Shown: piece after piece, positions 25,256 to 33,536 of the stretch
Layout of the letters: every line of letters starts with the position of its first letter
Numbering within the stretch: the stretch's first letter is position 1
The notes under the pieces: model-generated
The model's input: only the letters and a program-made list of their open reading frames with translations
Database searches by the model: none
What the model was told of the DNA's origin: nothing
From: Phycisphaeraceae bacterium
Lineage (GTDB): Bacteria; Planctomycetota; Phycisphaerae; Phycisphaerales; SM1A02
Assembly: GCA_015709595.1 (NCBI GenBank)
Contig: CP054178.1
Span: 1,426,001-1,490,000, forward strand
Length of the DNA stretch: 64,000 nucleotides
Reading direction: 5' to 3'
Made by a program: the position numbers and the translations under genes

Positions 25256-25771
25256 ATGACCATGCTGACCATCGCTCCCCCGCCGCCAACATCCGGCCCA
25301 CCTGCTGCGCCGGTGTGCGACGGGAGTCGTTCTGCTCCGCGTCGCCAGCGCAGCCGGGGCGGAGGTCGTCGAGCCGCGGGGCTTCGTACGACGCGGCTGA
25401 TCGCCGAGCAGTGCCTGGACCTGGCGATTCACCTGGCGGAGCCCGATCGGTGGCTGATCGAGGCGGTGCTGCGCGGCGGTGTGTCGTGCGCCGCCACGGC
25501 GCAGCGTCTGGGGGTGCCCGAGCGCACCCTGCAGTGGCGCGTGAGGCGACTCATCGGGCGGCTGCGCTCGCCCGAGTTCGCCTTCATCGTCAACCAGCGC
25601 GAGGTCTGGCCCGAAGCGCGGCGCCGCGTGGGAGAGATCGTTCACCTGCGGGGCGGGACGCGGGAGCAGGCCGCCCGCGAGACCGGGCTGACGATGCACC
25701 AGGTGCGGCGCGAGCTGACGGCGATCGACGTGCTGATGGAGCAGGCCCGGGCCATGGGGCGCCTGCGATGA
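25256..25771 (+). CDS. Helix-turn-helix protein, first gene of the terminase-type operon
   Basis: The 171-residue product has a Pro/Arg-rich disordered N-terminus of about 45 residues followed by two helix-turn-helix-like units: SCAATAQRLGVPERTLQWRVRRL near residue 82, and TREQAARETGLTMHQVRRELTAID near 138. The first resembles sigma region 4 or a resolvase-type HTH. AGGAGG lies six bases before the ATG at 25256, and the stop overlaps the next gene by four bases. It probably binds the palindrome at 25196-25213 and autoregulates, or it may recruit DNA to the terminase. Neither has been shown. Confidence 0.72.
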   Translation: MTMLTIAPPPPTSGPPAAPVCDGSRSAPRRQRSRGGGRRAAGLRTTRLIAEQCLDLAIHLAEPDRWLIEAVLRGGVSCAATAQRLGVPERTLQWRVRRLIGRLRSPEFAFIVNQREVWPEARRRVGEIVHLRGGTREQAARETGLTMHQVRRELTAIDVLMEQARAMGRLR

Positions 25772-26484
25772 AGCGCATCACCAGCGGCGCAGGCGTCCCG
25801 CCCGTGAAGCGCTGCCGCCCGCGGGGACACTCCCCGCTCTGGTCGCTCCGTGTGCTCGAGGTCGCCTCGATCTTCGGTCTGGACCTCGATCACCTGCACG
25901 ACGCCGCCCGCGTCTTCGACCGTGCCGCGCTTGATCGTGCCGACGCACTGGCCTCGTGGCTGGCGCCGGGGGCCATCGTGCTGCTCACCGGCCCCAGCGG
26001 CTCGGGCAAGTCCACGCTGCTGCGGGCGATCGTCGAACGACTCTCCCATCGGGGTCGCGCGGTCATCGACCCCGGCGATGTTGAGATCGACGAGTCAGAG
26101 TGCGTGATCGAAACGATCGCCGGCTCGACCGAGGAGCGCTGCGCCCTGCTCGCCCGGGTGGGGCTGGCGGAGGCGCGGCTGCTGGTCTCGCCCGTGCGCC
26201 GACTGAGCGAGGGTCAGCGGGCGCGGCTGCGGACGGCGCTGGCCTTCGACGCGGCGCGGCGCCCGGGGGGTTCGGCGTCGTCGGTATCGCCGGGTGATGC
26301 CGCCGCGGTCATCGTCATCGACGAGTTCCTCTCGCCGCTCGACCGCGTCACGGCCTGCTGCGTGGCGCGGAGCGTGTCGCGGCTGACGCGGGCGTCAACC
26401 TGCTCGCTTCTCGTCGCCACGTCCCACGATGACCTGGCAGCCGCGCTGACTCCTGACGTCCACGAGCGGCTGGAGTTCGCGTGA
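25768..26484 (+). CDS. Stand-alone ABC-type ATPase (COG2401-like)
   Basis: This 238-residue soluble ATPase lacks any membrane segment. It has a Walker A (GPSGSGKST near residue 78), an ABC signature LSEGQRARLRTALAF near 150 and a Walker B VIVIDEFLSPLD near 188, with a switch His in ATSHDD. The Q-loop region is poorly conserved. By layout it matches the ATPase half of COG2401, proteins in which an ABC ATPase is fused to an acetyltransferase; here the acetyltransferase is the next gene. It is coupled to the HTH gene by a four-base overlap. A role in DNA handling rather than transport is likely given the terminase genes downstream. Confidence 0.8.
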   Translation: MKRITSGAGVPPVKRCRPRGHSPLWSLRVLEVASIFGLDLDHLHDAARVFDRAALDRADALASWLAPGAIVLLTGPSGSGKSTLLRAIVERLSHRGRAVIDPGDVEIDESECVIETIAGSTEERCALLARVGLAEARLLVSPVRRLSEGQRARLRTALAFDAARRPGGSASSVSPGDAAAVIVIDEFLSPLDRVTACCVARSVSRLTRASTCSLLVATSHDDLAAALTPDVHERLEFA

Positions 26485-26518
26485 TGTGATGACCAGCGAG
26501 GCGTTCCGCGTTGGGCGG

Positions 26519-26541
26519 CGCGACGTGAAGCGTCGCGCCTC
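26519..26541. repeat. Short palindrome between the ATPase and GNAT genes
   Basis: GGCGCGACG, the loop TGAAG, then CGTCGCGCC: a nine-base-pair stem in the 99-base gap inside the operon. It could be a partial attenuator or another interspersed palindrome; no T-run follows. Confidence 0.6.
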
Positions 26542-26583
26542 GACGTGGTGAACGACAGCCGCGTGTCACGTCCTCCATCGACC

Positions 26584-27348
26584 ATGACCTCCCCACCCAT
26601 CCAACTCGACGCCATCATCCTCGAGTCGGGCACGTCGGCCGACCTGCGCGCCCTGGAGCGATTCCACTACCGGGCCGGGAGGCCCGCGACGATCGACTCG
26701 ATTCTGCGCGCGGTGGTTCACCCCACCGATCCGGCGCCGCCGCTGCTCGTCGGCGTGCTGGTCACGTCGTTCCCCGTGCTCTCGTGCGCCGCCCGCGAGC
26801 GGGCGATTCCGCGCTACGCGGGGCTGACGCTGGCGTCGAAGGCGCGTCTGCTCAACCGCGAGGTCCGCACCATCAGCCGCGTCATCGTCGATCCGCGCTT
26901 CCGGGCCGTGGGCGTCGCGTCGCGTCTGGTGCGCCAGGCGATGGCGCGGCGTTCAACGCTCGTCATCGAAGCGATGGCGAGCATGGGGCGGGCCTGCCCC
27001 GTGTTCGAGCGCGCGGGGATGCGCCGATTCGACCCGCCGATCTCGCGCGGCACGCTCCGCCTGCTGACCACGTTCGACCGCGCGGGGATCGCGCTGCCCG
27101 TATTGGCCTCCACCCGGATGGCCGTCGAGACCATCGAATCGCTCGACGCCGTGACGCGCGGACACGTGATCCATGAACTGACTCGCTGGAGCCGCCGGGT
27201 GTTCGACCGCCGCCGCGATCGCACGCTGGCCTCGCCCGAGTCGAGCGCGCTGCCCGCCCTGGTTGCGCGGGCCCGCGAGCGGCTGGCGTCGAGGCCCGTG
27301 TACTACGTGTCGGAACGGCGCGAGTCAGACCGCCGTGATGCCGCCTGA
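26584..27348 (+). CDS. GNAT-family N-acetyltransferase (COG2401 partner domain)
   Basis: The 254-residue protein centres on a GNAT acetyl-CoA site: ISRVIVDPRFRAVGVASRLV (about residues 96-115) is motif A with the R-x-x-G-x-A/G loop, followed by VIEAMASMG and PVFERAGM. Those last two words are characteristic of the acetyltransferase part of COG2401. The N-terminal LERFHYRAGRP also fits. The ATG at 26584 (MTSPPIQLD) is preferred to the upstream one. The gene overlaps the next by 11 bases (ATGCCGCCTGA). What it acetylates is unknown; the fusion seen elsewhere implies it acts together with the ABC ATPase. Confidence 0.78.
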   Translation: MTSPPIQLDAIILESGTSADLRALERFHYRAGRPATIDSILRAVVHPTDPAPPLLVGVLVTSFPVLSCAARERAIPRYAGLTLASKARLLNREVRTISRVIVDPRFRAVGVASRLVRQAMARRSTLVIEAMASMGRACPVFERAGMRRFDPPISRGTLRLLTTFDRAGIALPVLASTRMAVETIESLDAVTRGHVIHELTRWSRRVFDRRRDRTLASPESSALPALVARARERLASRPVYYVSERRESDRRDAA

Positions 27349-28060
27349 CGCGAGCCGGCGCTCGGTGTTCTCGTCTTCCCGCGACTCGGAGGAGCGGCTC
27401 AACCCACCGGAGAATCGCATGTCGTCACCCGCTCGACGTTCCTCGTTCACCAACCACGCGGCTTGCGAAGCCGCTCCACTTGACACGGGCCGCAGACCCG
27501 CGGCGCCGCGTCGGCGTTCTGCGCCGACTGCGCAGCCGCTCTCGATGGATGAGTCCATCCTGCGGCGCCTCTTCCGCCGAGGCGATGAACCGGCTCGGCT
27601 GGCTCGATCGTGCGGGCTGTCGCTGGTCGATCTGGCGCGCTGGGCGTCTCGGGTCGATCACGTGGAGCTGCTGGTCGGCCTGGAGCGGGTGAGCGACGCG
27701 TGCTTCCGCGCCGCGCTGGCCCGCAGCCGCGTCATCGCCGCTCGAACGCTGACGCGGCTGGCCTCGGGCGACGGAGATGAGGCGCTCACCGACCTCACCC
27801 GCCGCAGCTGCGTCGATCTGCTCAGCGCGTGCGCGGAGCGGCGACGTGAGGCGCGGTGCGCCGCCGCCTCGACCGGCGTCGATCGCGCCCGTCGCGCCGC
27901 GTCGGTGAAGGACGCCGCCTCCCTCGCCCCGCCCGTTCCGGACGAGGAGGCGATTCTCGCCGCGCTGGAGCGCGTCGCGCGCGAAGGCGACGCGGATGAT
28001 GACGGCCGCGGCTCCGAGACCTCGTCACCCGCCGTCCCGGAGCAGTCCGATGCGGCGTGA
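27338..28060 (+). CDS. Small-terminase-like protein
   Basis: The 240-residue product has a disordered, basic N-terminal region of about 75 residues. A helical core follows (MDESILRRLFRRGDEPARLARSCGLSLVDLARWASRVDHVELLVGLERV) that reads like an HTH followed by oligomerisation helices, and the tail is Ala/Asp/Glu-rich. Position and size immediately before TerL fit a small terminase subunit (TerS), but sequence motifs alone do not prove it. Its start overlaps the GNAT stop by 11 bases, and its stop overlaps the TerL start by 11 bases in the same pattern. An alternative ATG exists at 27419. Confidence 0.55.
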   Translation: MPPDASRRSVFSSSRDSEERLNPPENRMSSPARRSSFTNHAACEAAPLDTGRRPAAPRRRSAPTAQPLSMDESILRRLFRRGDEPARLARSCGLSLVDLARWASRVDHVELLVGLERVSDACFRAALARSRVIAARTLTRLASGDGDEALTDLTRRSCVDLLSACAERRREARCAAASTGVDRARRAASVKDAASLAPPVPDEEAILAALERVAREGDADDDGRGSETSSPAVPEQSDAA

Positions 28061-29495
28061 CGATCTCTCCCGCGTGCTGCGTTCCGTCTCCCCGCGCACG
28101 CCTGACCAGTTGCACGCGCTGGTGCGGGTGATGCTGGGGTTCGATGTGCCTCGCGTACCCCGCTCACCGGGCGGTACGGCGCCCTTCGACTACCTGCGTC
28201 ACGCCTTCTTCGAGGATTCGTCCGGTCCGCGCGACTGCGTGGTGTGGGCCTGCCGGGGCGGGGGCAAGACGCAGCTGGGCGCGATCGCCACGCTGCTGGA
28301 CGTGCTCTTCAAGCCGGGCGTGCAGGTGCGCATCCTGGCGGGCTCGCGCGAGCAGGCGTCTCATCTGTACGTCGCGTTCCGCTCGATGATCGAGCGCGAG
28401 CCCTTCGCCGACCTGCTGGAGCGTCCGCCCACCGAGCACGTGACGCGCCTGCGCAGCGGGTCGCGCGTGGAAGCCCTGGCCCAGTGCGAGGCCTCGGTGC
28501 GCGGGCACCGCGTCCACAAGATCCGCTGCGACGAGGTCGAGCTCATCGACGACGCCGTGTGGCGCGCGGCGCAGCTGGTTACGCGCTCCACCCGCTGCGG
28601 CGGGGTGCCGGTGCGCGGCGCGGTCGAGGCCATGAGCACCATGCACAGGCCCAGCGGACTCATGAGCCGCCTGATCGAGGAAGCCCAAGCCGGCACGCGC
28701 CGACTCTTCCGCTGGAACGTGCTGGATGTGCTGGAGCGCTGCCCGAGTGATCGTGAGTGCGCCGCCTGCCCGCTGCGCGCATCCTGCCAGGGGCGGGCCA
28801 AGCGCGGGCGCGGCTTCGTGCGCTACGACGATGCGCTGGCCCATTTCGCCCGCATGGGACGCGACGACTGGCACACCGAAATGCTCTGCGACAGGCCCAG
28901 CGAGCGCGACCGCGTCTACCCCATGTTCGATCCGCTGGTCCACGTGCGCGAGTTCGATGCGCGGACCATCATCGGCCCGTGGCTGGGCGGGGTGGACTTC
29001 GGGCTTCGCTCCCCCACCGCCTTCCTGTGGGCGGTGCATGATGAAGTCAACGACGTGCTGCACGTGGTGGATGAGCACGTGCAGCGCGGCCTGCTGGCGC
29101 CGGCGCACATCTCGCGTGTGCGAGCCGCGCCCTGGCCCATGCCTCGCTGGGTCGGCGCCGACCCGGCGGGCAGCAACCGCAACGACCAGACGGGCCGCAG
29201 CGCCATCGGCTGCTGGCGCGAGGCGGGCTTCACCATCCGCGCCAGACGAAGCGACGTAGCGCCGGGGGTGGCGGTGGTGGCGGCGCGATTCATGCGGGCG
29301 GATGGAACTTCAGGGCTGGTCATCCACCCCCGCTGCCGCACGCTCATCCGATCACTGCTCGGGTACCACTACCGCCACGACCAGCCGGACGCGGAATCGC
29401 CGGTGAAGGACGGCCCGGACCATGCCTGCGATGCGCTGCGCTACCTGGTGGTGAACCTGGATCAGCGGTTTGCGACGGCGGCGGGAGCGTACTGA
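28050..29495 (+). CDS. Phage-type terminase large subunit (TerL)
   Basis: This is a complete 481-residue large terminase. The ATPase part has Walker A CRGGGKT (68-74) and Walker B with acidic pair DE (161-162) in IRCDEVELID. The RNase-H-like nuclease has Asp316 in GGVDFGLRSPTAF, Asp371 in VGADPAGSN and Asp461 in DHACDALRYL, so both activities look intact. A Cys cluster in the linker (231, 237, 240, 246) may bind zinc. By family knowledge TerL pumps DNA into a procapsid and cuts it. No portal, protease, capsid or tail gene is adjacent; 19 bases later a minus-strand kinase gene ends. Base composition matches the chromosome. Confidence 0.92.
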   Translation: MRRDDLSRVLRSVSPRTPDQLHALVRVMLGFDVPRVPRSPGGTAPFDYLRHAFFEDSSGPRDCVVWACRGGGKTQLGAIATLLDVLFKPGVQVRILAGSREQASHLYVAFRSMIEREPFADLLERPPTEHVTRLRSGSRVEALAQCEASVRGHRVHKIRCDEVELIDDAVWRAAQLVTRSTRCGGVPVRGAVEAMSTMHRPSGLMSRLIEEAQAGTRRLFRWNVLDVLERCPSDRECAACPLRASCQGRAKRGRGFVRYDDALAHFARMGRDDWHTEMLCDRPSERDRVYPMFDPLVHVREFDARTIIGPWLGGVDFGLRSPTAFLWAVHDEVNDVLHVVDEHVQRGLLAPAHISRVRAAPWPMPRWVGADPAGSNRNDQTGRSAIGCWREAGFTIRARRSDVAPGVAVVAARFMRADGTSGLVIHPRCRTLIRSLLGYHYRHDQPDAESPVKDGPDHACDALRYLVVNLDQRFATAAGAY

Positions 29496-29514
29496 GCCAG
29501 CGCCGCCTGCCCGG

Positions 29515-32370
29515 TTACTCCAGCATGGCGCGGTACCGCGCCGCGTCGTCGGGTCGATTGACCCGCTCGTAGTACTGCACGATTCGCTCGATGGCCTGTC
29601 GGGTGCGGGCGTGCGACGAACCATGGCGCGGGCTGGCGGCGAGCGTCCGGTGGGCCTCGATGAGGAGCGGCTCCGCCTCCGCCGGGCGACCCGCGGCCTC
29701 GTGCAGGCGGGCCGCCTGCGTCAGCGAATCGGCCAGATCGGCGGGGGTGGCGTCCGGGGCGGCGCGGCGGATCGCCAGCGCGGCCAGGGCGTGCGGCTCG
29801 GCCTCGGCGGTCCGGTTGCGCTGGATCAGGAACTCCGCGAAGGCGTACGCCGTCACCGCCACCGAGGTGTTGGGGCCTTCATAGAGCGTGCGCTTGATGT
29901 CGAGGCATTCGACGAAGCGGCGTTCCGCCTCGTCGAACTCGCCGATCTCCCACAGGAAGATCGCCAGCAGGTGCAGCCCGCGCGCCACGTAGGCGTGCTG
30001 CTCGCCTCCCAGTTCGCGGGCGGTGTCGATGGCCTCCTCGAAGAGCCGCTTGGCCTCGGCCCGCCTGGCGGGGTCGTCCTGGTGGCGCAGGCAGTTGGCC
30101 AGGTTGTTCTTCACCGCGGCGATGAGCATGGGGTCGATGGAGGCGGGGTTGGCGGCGTGGAGTTCGGTGCGGATGGCCAGCGCCTCGCGGAAACTCGGCT
30201 CGGCCTGATCGCGTCGACCCATCGAGTTCAGGCAGGCCGCCAGGTTGTTGAGCGCCTCGGCCACCGGCGCGGAGCGCGCCGGGAAGAGCCGCTTCCGCAT
30301 GGCCAGCGCGTCCTGGTAGAGGGGCAGCGCCTCCTCGAAGCGCCGCTGCCACCAGAGCGTGTCGGCCACGTCGAGCATGCTTTCGGCGATCTGCTCGTGG
30401 TCGCCCGAGTGAAGGCCCTTGCGCACCTCCAGGGCGCGCAGCATGGCCCGTTCCGCGCGGTCGTACAGGTCGAGGTTCTTGTACGACAGCCCCAGCGTGC
30501 GATAGACGTCGGCCAGCGAGGCGGGGTCATCGCCCAGCTGCTGCTGGGCGGCGTCGAAGGCGGCGTCAAGCGCGGAGGCGATGGTGACGCTCATGCCCGC
30601 CTCGCGCCCCCCCCCGCCTCCCCCCGCGCGCTGGCGCGTGGGATCGGAGCGGGCGATGATTCCCTTGACGAGGTAGTCCAGAAGCCGGTTCTTGCGTTCG
30701 AGCTCGCGCTCCGCCAGCCCGCGCAGGTCGCGTTCGCGCACGAAGAGCGCCGCCGCCATCGCCAGCAGCCCCAGCAGGATGAGCGACGCAAGCCCCGCGA
30801 AGCGGGCCGCCCGCCTGCGCCGGGCGGCGCGGCGCCGCTGGTCCAGCGAGCGCAGGCGCTCGGCCAGTTCGGCGGCGCTGGCCAGCCGTCGCGAGCCGTC
30901 CGCCGCCACGCACGAGGCGATGTCCGAGCGCAGGATGGGGTCGGGCACGTCCCGCTCCCAGCCGTGGCCCAGCGGGCGCTCGAAGTCGCCCACGACCATC
31001 TGGTAGAGCATCACGCCCAGGGCGTAGATGTCGCCCTGCACGGTGAAGGGCTTGCCCGCGAAGGCCTCGGGAGGCGAATAGAGCGGCGTGCCGGTGTGCG
31101 TCTGGTTCTGGCCCAGCAGCGTGCGCGTGAACCCCGCCGCCGTGAACTGCCGTCGGTCGAGCGGCGTGCGGTCGGTGAGCATGCCGATGCCGAAGTCGGT
31201 GAGGCGCGGGCGTGGGTTGCCCTCGCGGTCCTTGTCGATGAGGATGTTGCCGGGCTTGATGTCCTTGTGCAGCACGCCCACGGAGTGCGCCGCCGCCACC
31301 GCGTCGGCGACGCGGGCGATGATGTCGATCCGCTGCTCGAGCGGCGCCCGGTCGAGTCCCCCGATGCGTCCGGCCCACTCGACCAGCGAACCCTGCTCGG
31401 TGAACTCGCTTTCGAGGAAGAAGGGCGGTTCATCCAGCCGCACGTCATAGAGCCGGGCGATGTCGTCGCGGTCGCCCAGCGCCTCGCGGAGCAGGCGGAA
31501 GAGGGTGAGCTCACGCTTGAGGGATCGCAGGCGTTCGGCGTCGTAGCAGAACTTGAAGACGCGGCGCGTGCCTGTGGCGGGGTTGACGCCAAGCCACACC
31601 TCGCCGAAGCCGCCCTCGCCCAGACGGCGCTCCAGCACCCAGCCGCGCCGGTCGGGGATGCTCATGCCCGCGGCGGGTCGCCAGCCGAGGGTTTCCTCCT
31701 CGTCGGCGGCCACGGCGCGTCGGGCCTTTTCGCCATCGGGCGGCGCGACCAGCGGCGCCCCCCCCACCGCTCCCCCCACCGCGCTCCCCACCGCGCCCAC
31801 CTCGAACACCTCCATCGGCTCATCGCTGCCGTGGAAGAGGTAGGGACCATGCGCCATCCACCGCAGAGGGGGCGTGGCGGCCCCTGGCATGGGCGGATGC
31901 TCCCGCAGATTCTGGCGGGCGTTGTCGAAGGCGGCGCGGGTCAGCAGGATCTGACCCGGCAGGGCCAGCCCCATCACGCGGGCCGCCAGATCGACCGCCA
32001 GCCCGGAAATCTTCGGCTTGCCAGTGGCGTCCTCCGGCTCCAGTTCCGACGCCTCGCCCAGGTGGACGCCCACGCGCGCCCTCAGCACGCGCTCCGCGGG
32101 CCACGGCTCGGACCTCATGGCGTGCTGAAAGCGAAGGGCGGCGATGACGGCGTCGCGGGCGCTCTGAAAGCGGGCCATGAAGCCGTCGCCCGTGTCCTTG
32201 AGCACTTCCGCCGCGGGCAGGTCGGCGATGGCGGCGCGGAACAGCGCGTCGTGCCGCGCGATCAGTCGCCCCGCCTCGTCGTCGCCCAGACGCCTCTTCA
32301 GGTCCACCGAGCCCACCAGGTCGGTGAACAGCAGGACCATGACTCGGGATGGGGCGGGGACATGGGCCAC
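29515..32370 (-). CDS. Nucleotide cyclase-Ser/Thr kinase-TPR fusion
   Basis: The 951-residue product has four parts. Residues 1-190 are a class III cyclase domain with both metal Asp residues (FTDLVGS and DTGDGF) and the AAR of the transition-state site. About 240-510 is a kinase (GEGGFGEVW, HKDIKPGN near 365, DFGIG, GTPLYSPPEA). A transmembrane helix lies near 523-545. The last part, from about 600, is TPR repeats of the Kinesin-light-chain kind. The frame opens with GTG at 32370; ATG at 32340 (MVLLFTDLVGS) is a possible start, and neither has a clear ribosome-binding site. Both enzymatic sites look intact. The cyclic nucleotide product and signal are unknown. Confidence 0.88.
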   Translation of the reverse strand: MAHVPAPSRVMVLLFTDLVGSVDLKRRLGDDEAGRLIARHDALFRAAIADLPAAEVLKDTGDGFMARFQSARDAVIAALRFQHAMRSEPWPAERVLRARVGVHLGEASELEPEDATGKPKISGLAVDLAARVMGLALPGQILLTRAAFDNARQNLREHPPMPGAATPPLRWMAHGPYLFHGSDEPMEVFEVGAVGSAVGGAVGGAPLVAPPDGEKARRAVAADEEETLGWRPAAGMSIPDRRGWVLERRLGEGGFGEVWLGVNPATGTRRVFKFCYDAERLRSLKRELTLFRLLREALGDRDDIARLYDVRLDEPPFFLESEFTEQGSLVEWAGRIGGLDRAPLEQRIDIIARVADAVAAAHSVGVLHKDIKPGNILIDKDREGNPRPRLTDFGIGMLTDRTPLDRRQFTAAGFTRTLLGQNQTHTGTPLYSPPEAFAGKPFTVQGDIYALGVMLYQMVVGDFERPLGHGWERDVPDPILRSDIASCVAADGSRRLASAAELAERLRSLDQRRRAARRRRAARFAGLASLILLGLLAMAAALFVRERDLRGLAERELERKNRLLDYLVKGIIARSDPTRQRAGGGGGGREAGMSVTIASALDAAFDAAQQQLGDDPASLADVYRTLGLSYKNLDLYDRAERAMLRALEVRKGLHSGDHEQIAESMLDVADTLWWQRRFEEALPLYQDALAMRKRLFPARSAPVAEALNNLAACLNSMGRRDQAEPSFREALAIRTELHAANPASIDPMLIAAVKNNLANCLRHQDDPARRAEAKRLFEEAIDTARELGGEQHAYVARGLHLLAIFLWEIGEFDEAERRFVECLDIKRTLYEGPNTSVAVTAYAFAEFLIQRNRTAEAEPHALAALAIRRAAPDATPADLADSLTQAARLHEAAGRPAEAEPLLIEAHRTLAASPRHGSSHARTRQAIERIVQYYERVNRPDDAARYRAMLE

Positions 32371-32534
32371 GGCGGAACTCGGGCGAGATCAGTCCACCGA
32401 CGGACACGGCTTACAACCGTCCACCGATGAACAGACGTGAACAGGATTGTCCGACTGTCTCCTGCTTTCCGCAAGCGGGAGGGGATCATTCAGCCGCCGC
32501 CTCATCCATTTCATCCGTGGATTGGGCCGAATCC

Positions 32535-33512
32535 TCACCGCGCCAGGACCGGCTCGCCCGTGGCGGCGGCGTGACGGTTGCGCCCGGAGCGCTTGGCGGC
32601 GTACAGGGCGTTGTCGGCGAGGCGGATGGCCTCATCCAGCGACTCGGGTCGGTCCAGGCGGGCTTCCGCCAACCCGAAGGACAGCGTCGGGCGCGGGATG
32701 TTCCGCCCGTGCCAGTTCATCTGCCGCACCAGCGAGCGCAGGTGCGCCGCCAGCGCGGTGGCGCGTTCGAGCGACTCGTCCGGGAGCAGCACCAGGAACT
32801 CGTCGCCGCCCAGTCGCACCACCACGTCGGCGCGGCGCACGTTGTCTCGCAGCAGCCGGGCCACGAAGACCAGGCACTCGTCGCCCGCGCCGTGGCCGAG
32901 CGTGTCGTTGATGCGCTTGAAGTGGTCCACGTCGATCATCATCACCACCAGGCGGCGCGGCGCGTTCCCGGATCGCGCTGACTCGACCAGCGCCAGCCGC
33001 GCCGCGTCCAGCGCGCGGCGGTTGCCCACGCCGGTGAGGTGATCGCAGACCGACTCCCGCGCCAGTTGCGCCGTCACCTCGCGGGCGGTCTTCTCCACCG
33101 CGTGATGCAGGGTGCGGCGGGCCCGACGCGCCTCGCCCAGGGCGGCGATCGACGCCGCCAGGCAGTCGTGCACGCGGCGGCTGACCTCGCCCACCGCGTC
33201 GCCGCGCGACATCAGCACGCCCGCGATCGTCTCCTGCCGAGATTCGAGGTTCACGCCTTCCAGGCGACGGGCCAGATCCGCCGCGGCGAGCTGCTGATCC
33301 CGCGCCAGACGAATCGCGCTCATCGGCAGCGCCAGCCGGAACGAGCACGCCCCCACCAGCAGAATGACCAGCGCCTGCCAGGCGTCGGCGGCTCCCGCGC
33401 GGTCGAGCAGAAAATGAGCCAGTGCCGCGGTGGAGACCGCCAGCCACCCCGCGGCGAGGATGGGCCGGGTGGCGAGCGGTTCGAGGCCGGATGGCTCGGG
33501 TCTGGGGGTCAT
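32535..33512 (-). CDS. Membrane diguanylate cyclase (GGDEF)
   Basis: The 325-residue protein has two N-terminal hydrophobic helices (about residues 16-35 and 43-62), a helical linker and a C-terminal GGDEF domain. The active-site loop is RLGGDEFLVLLP. Five residues before GGDEF stands RRAD, the RxxD inhibitory site, so it should make cyclic di-GMP and be product-inhibited. SVCDHLTGVGNRRALD and DVDHFKRINDTLGHGAGD are typical. No periplasmic sensor domain is present. The gene follows the RlmN gene on the same strand, with a 24-base gap. Confidence 0.93.
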   Translation of the reverse strand: MTPRPEPSGLEPLATRPILAAGWLAVSTAALAHFLLDRAGAADAWQALVILLVGACSFRLALPMSAIRLARDQQLAAADLARRLEGVNLESRQETIAGVLMSRGDAVGEVSRRVHDCLAASIAALGEARRARRTLHHAVEKTAREVTAQLARESVCDHLTGVGNRRALDAARLALVESARSGNAPRRLVVMMIDVDHFKRINDTLGHGAGDECLVFVARLLRDNVRRADVVVRLGGDEFLVLLPDESLERATALAAHLRSLVRQMNWHGRNIPRPTLSFGLAEARLDRPESLDEAIRLADNALYAAKRSGRNRHAAATGEPVLAR

Positions 33513-33536
33513 TCCCCCATTCGTCGGATGGTCCGG

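Noticed and set aside
29470-32430. Plus-strand frame of 986 codons
   Set aside because: Antisense shadow of the cyclase-kinase-TPR gene, no motifs.
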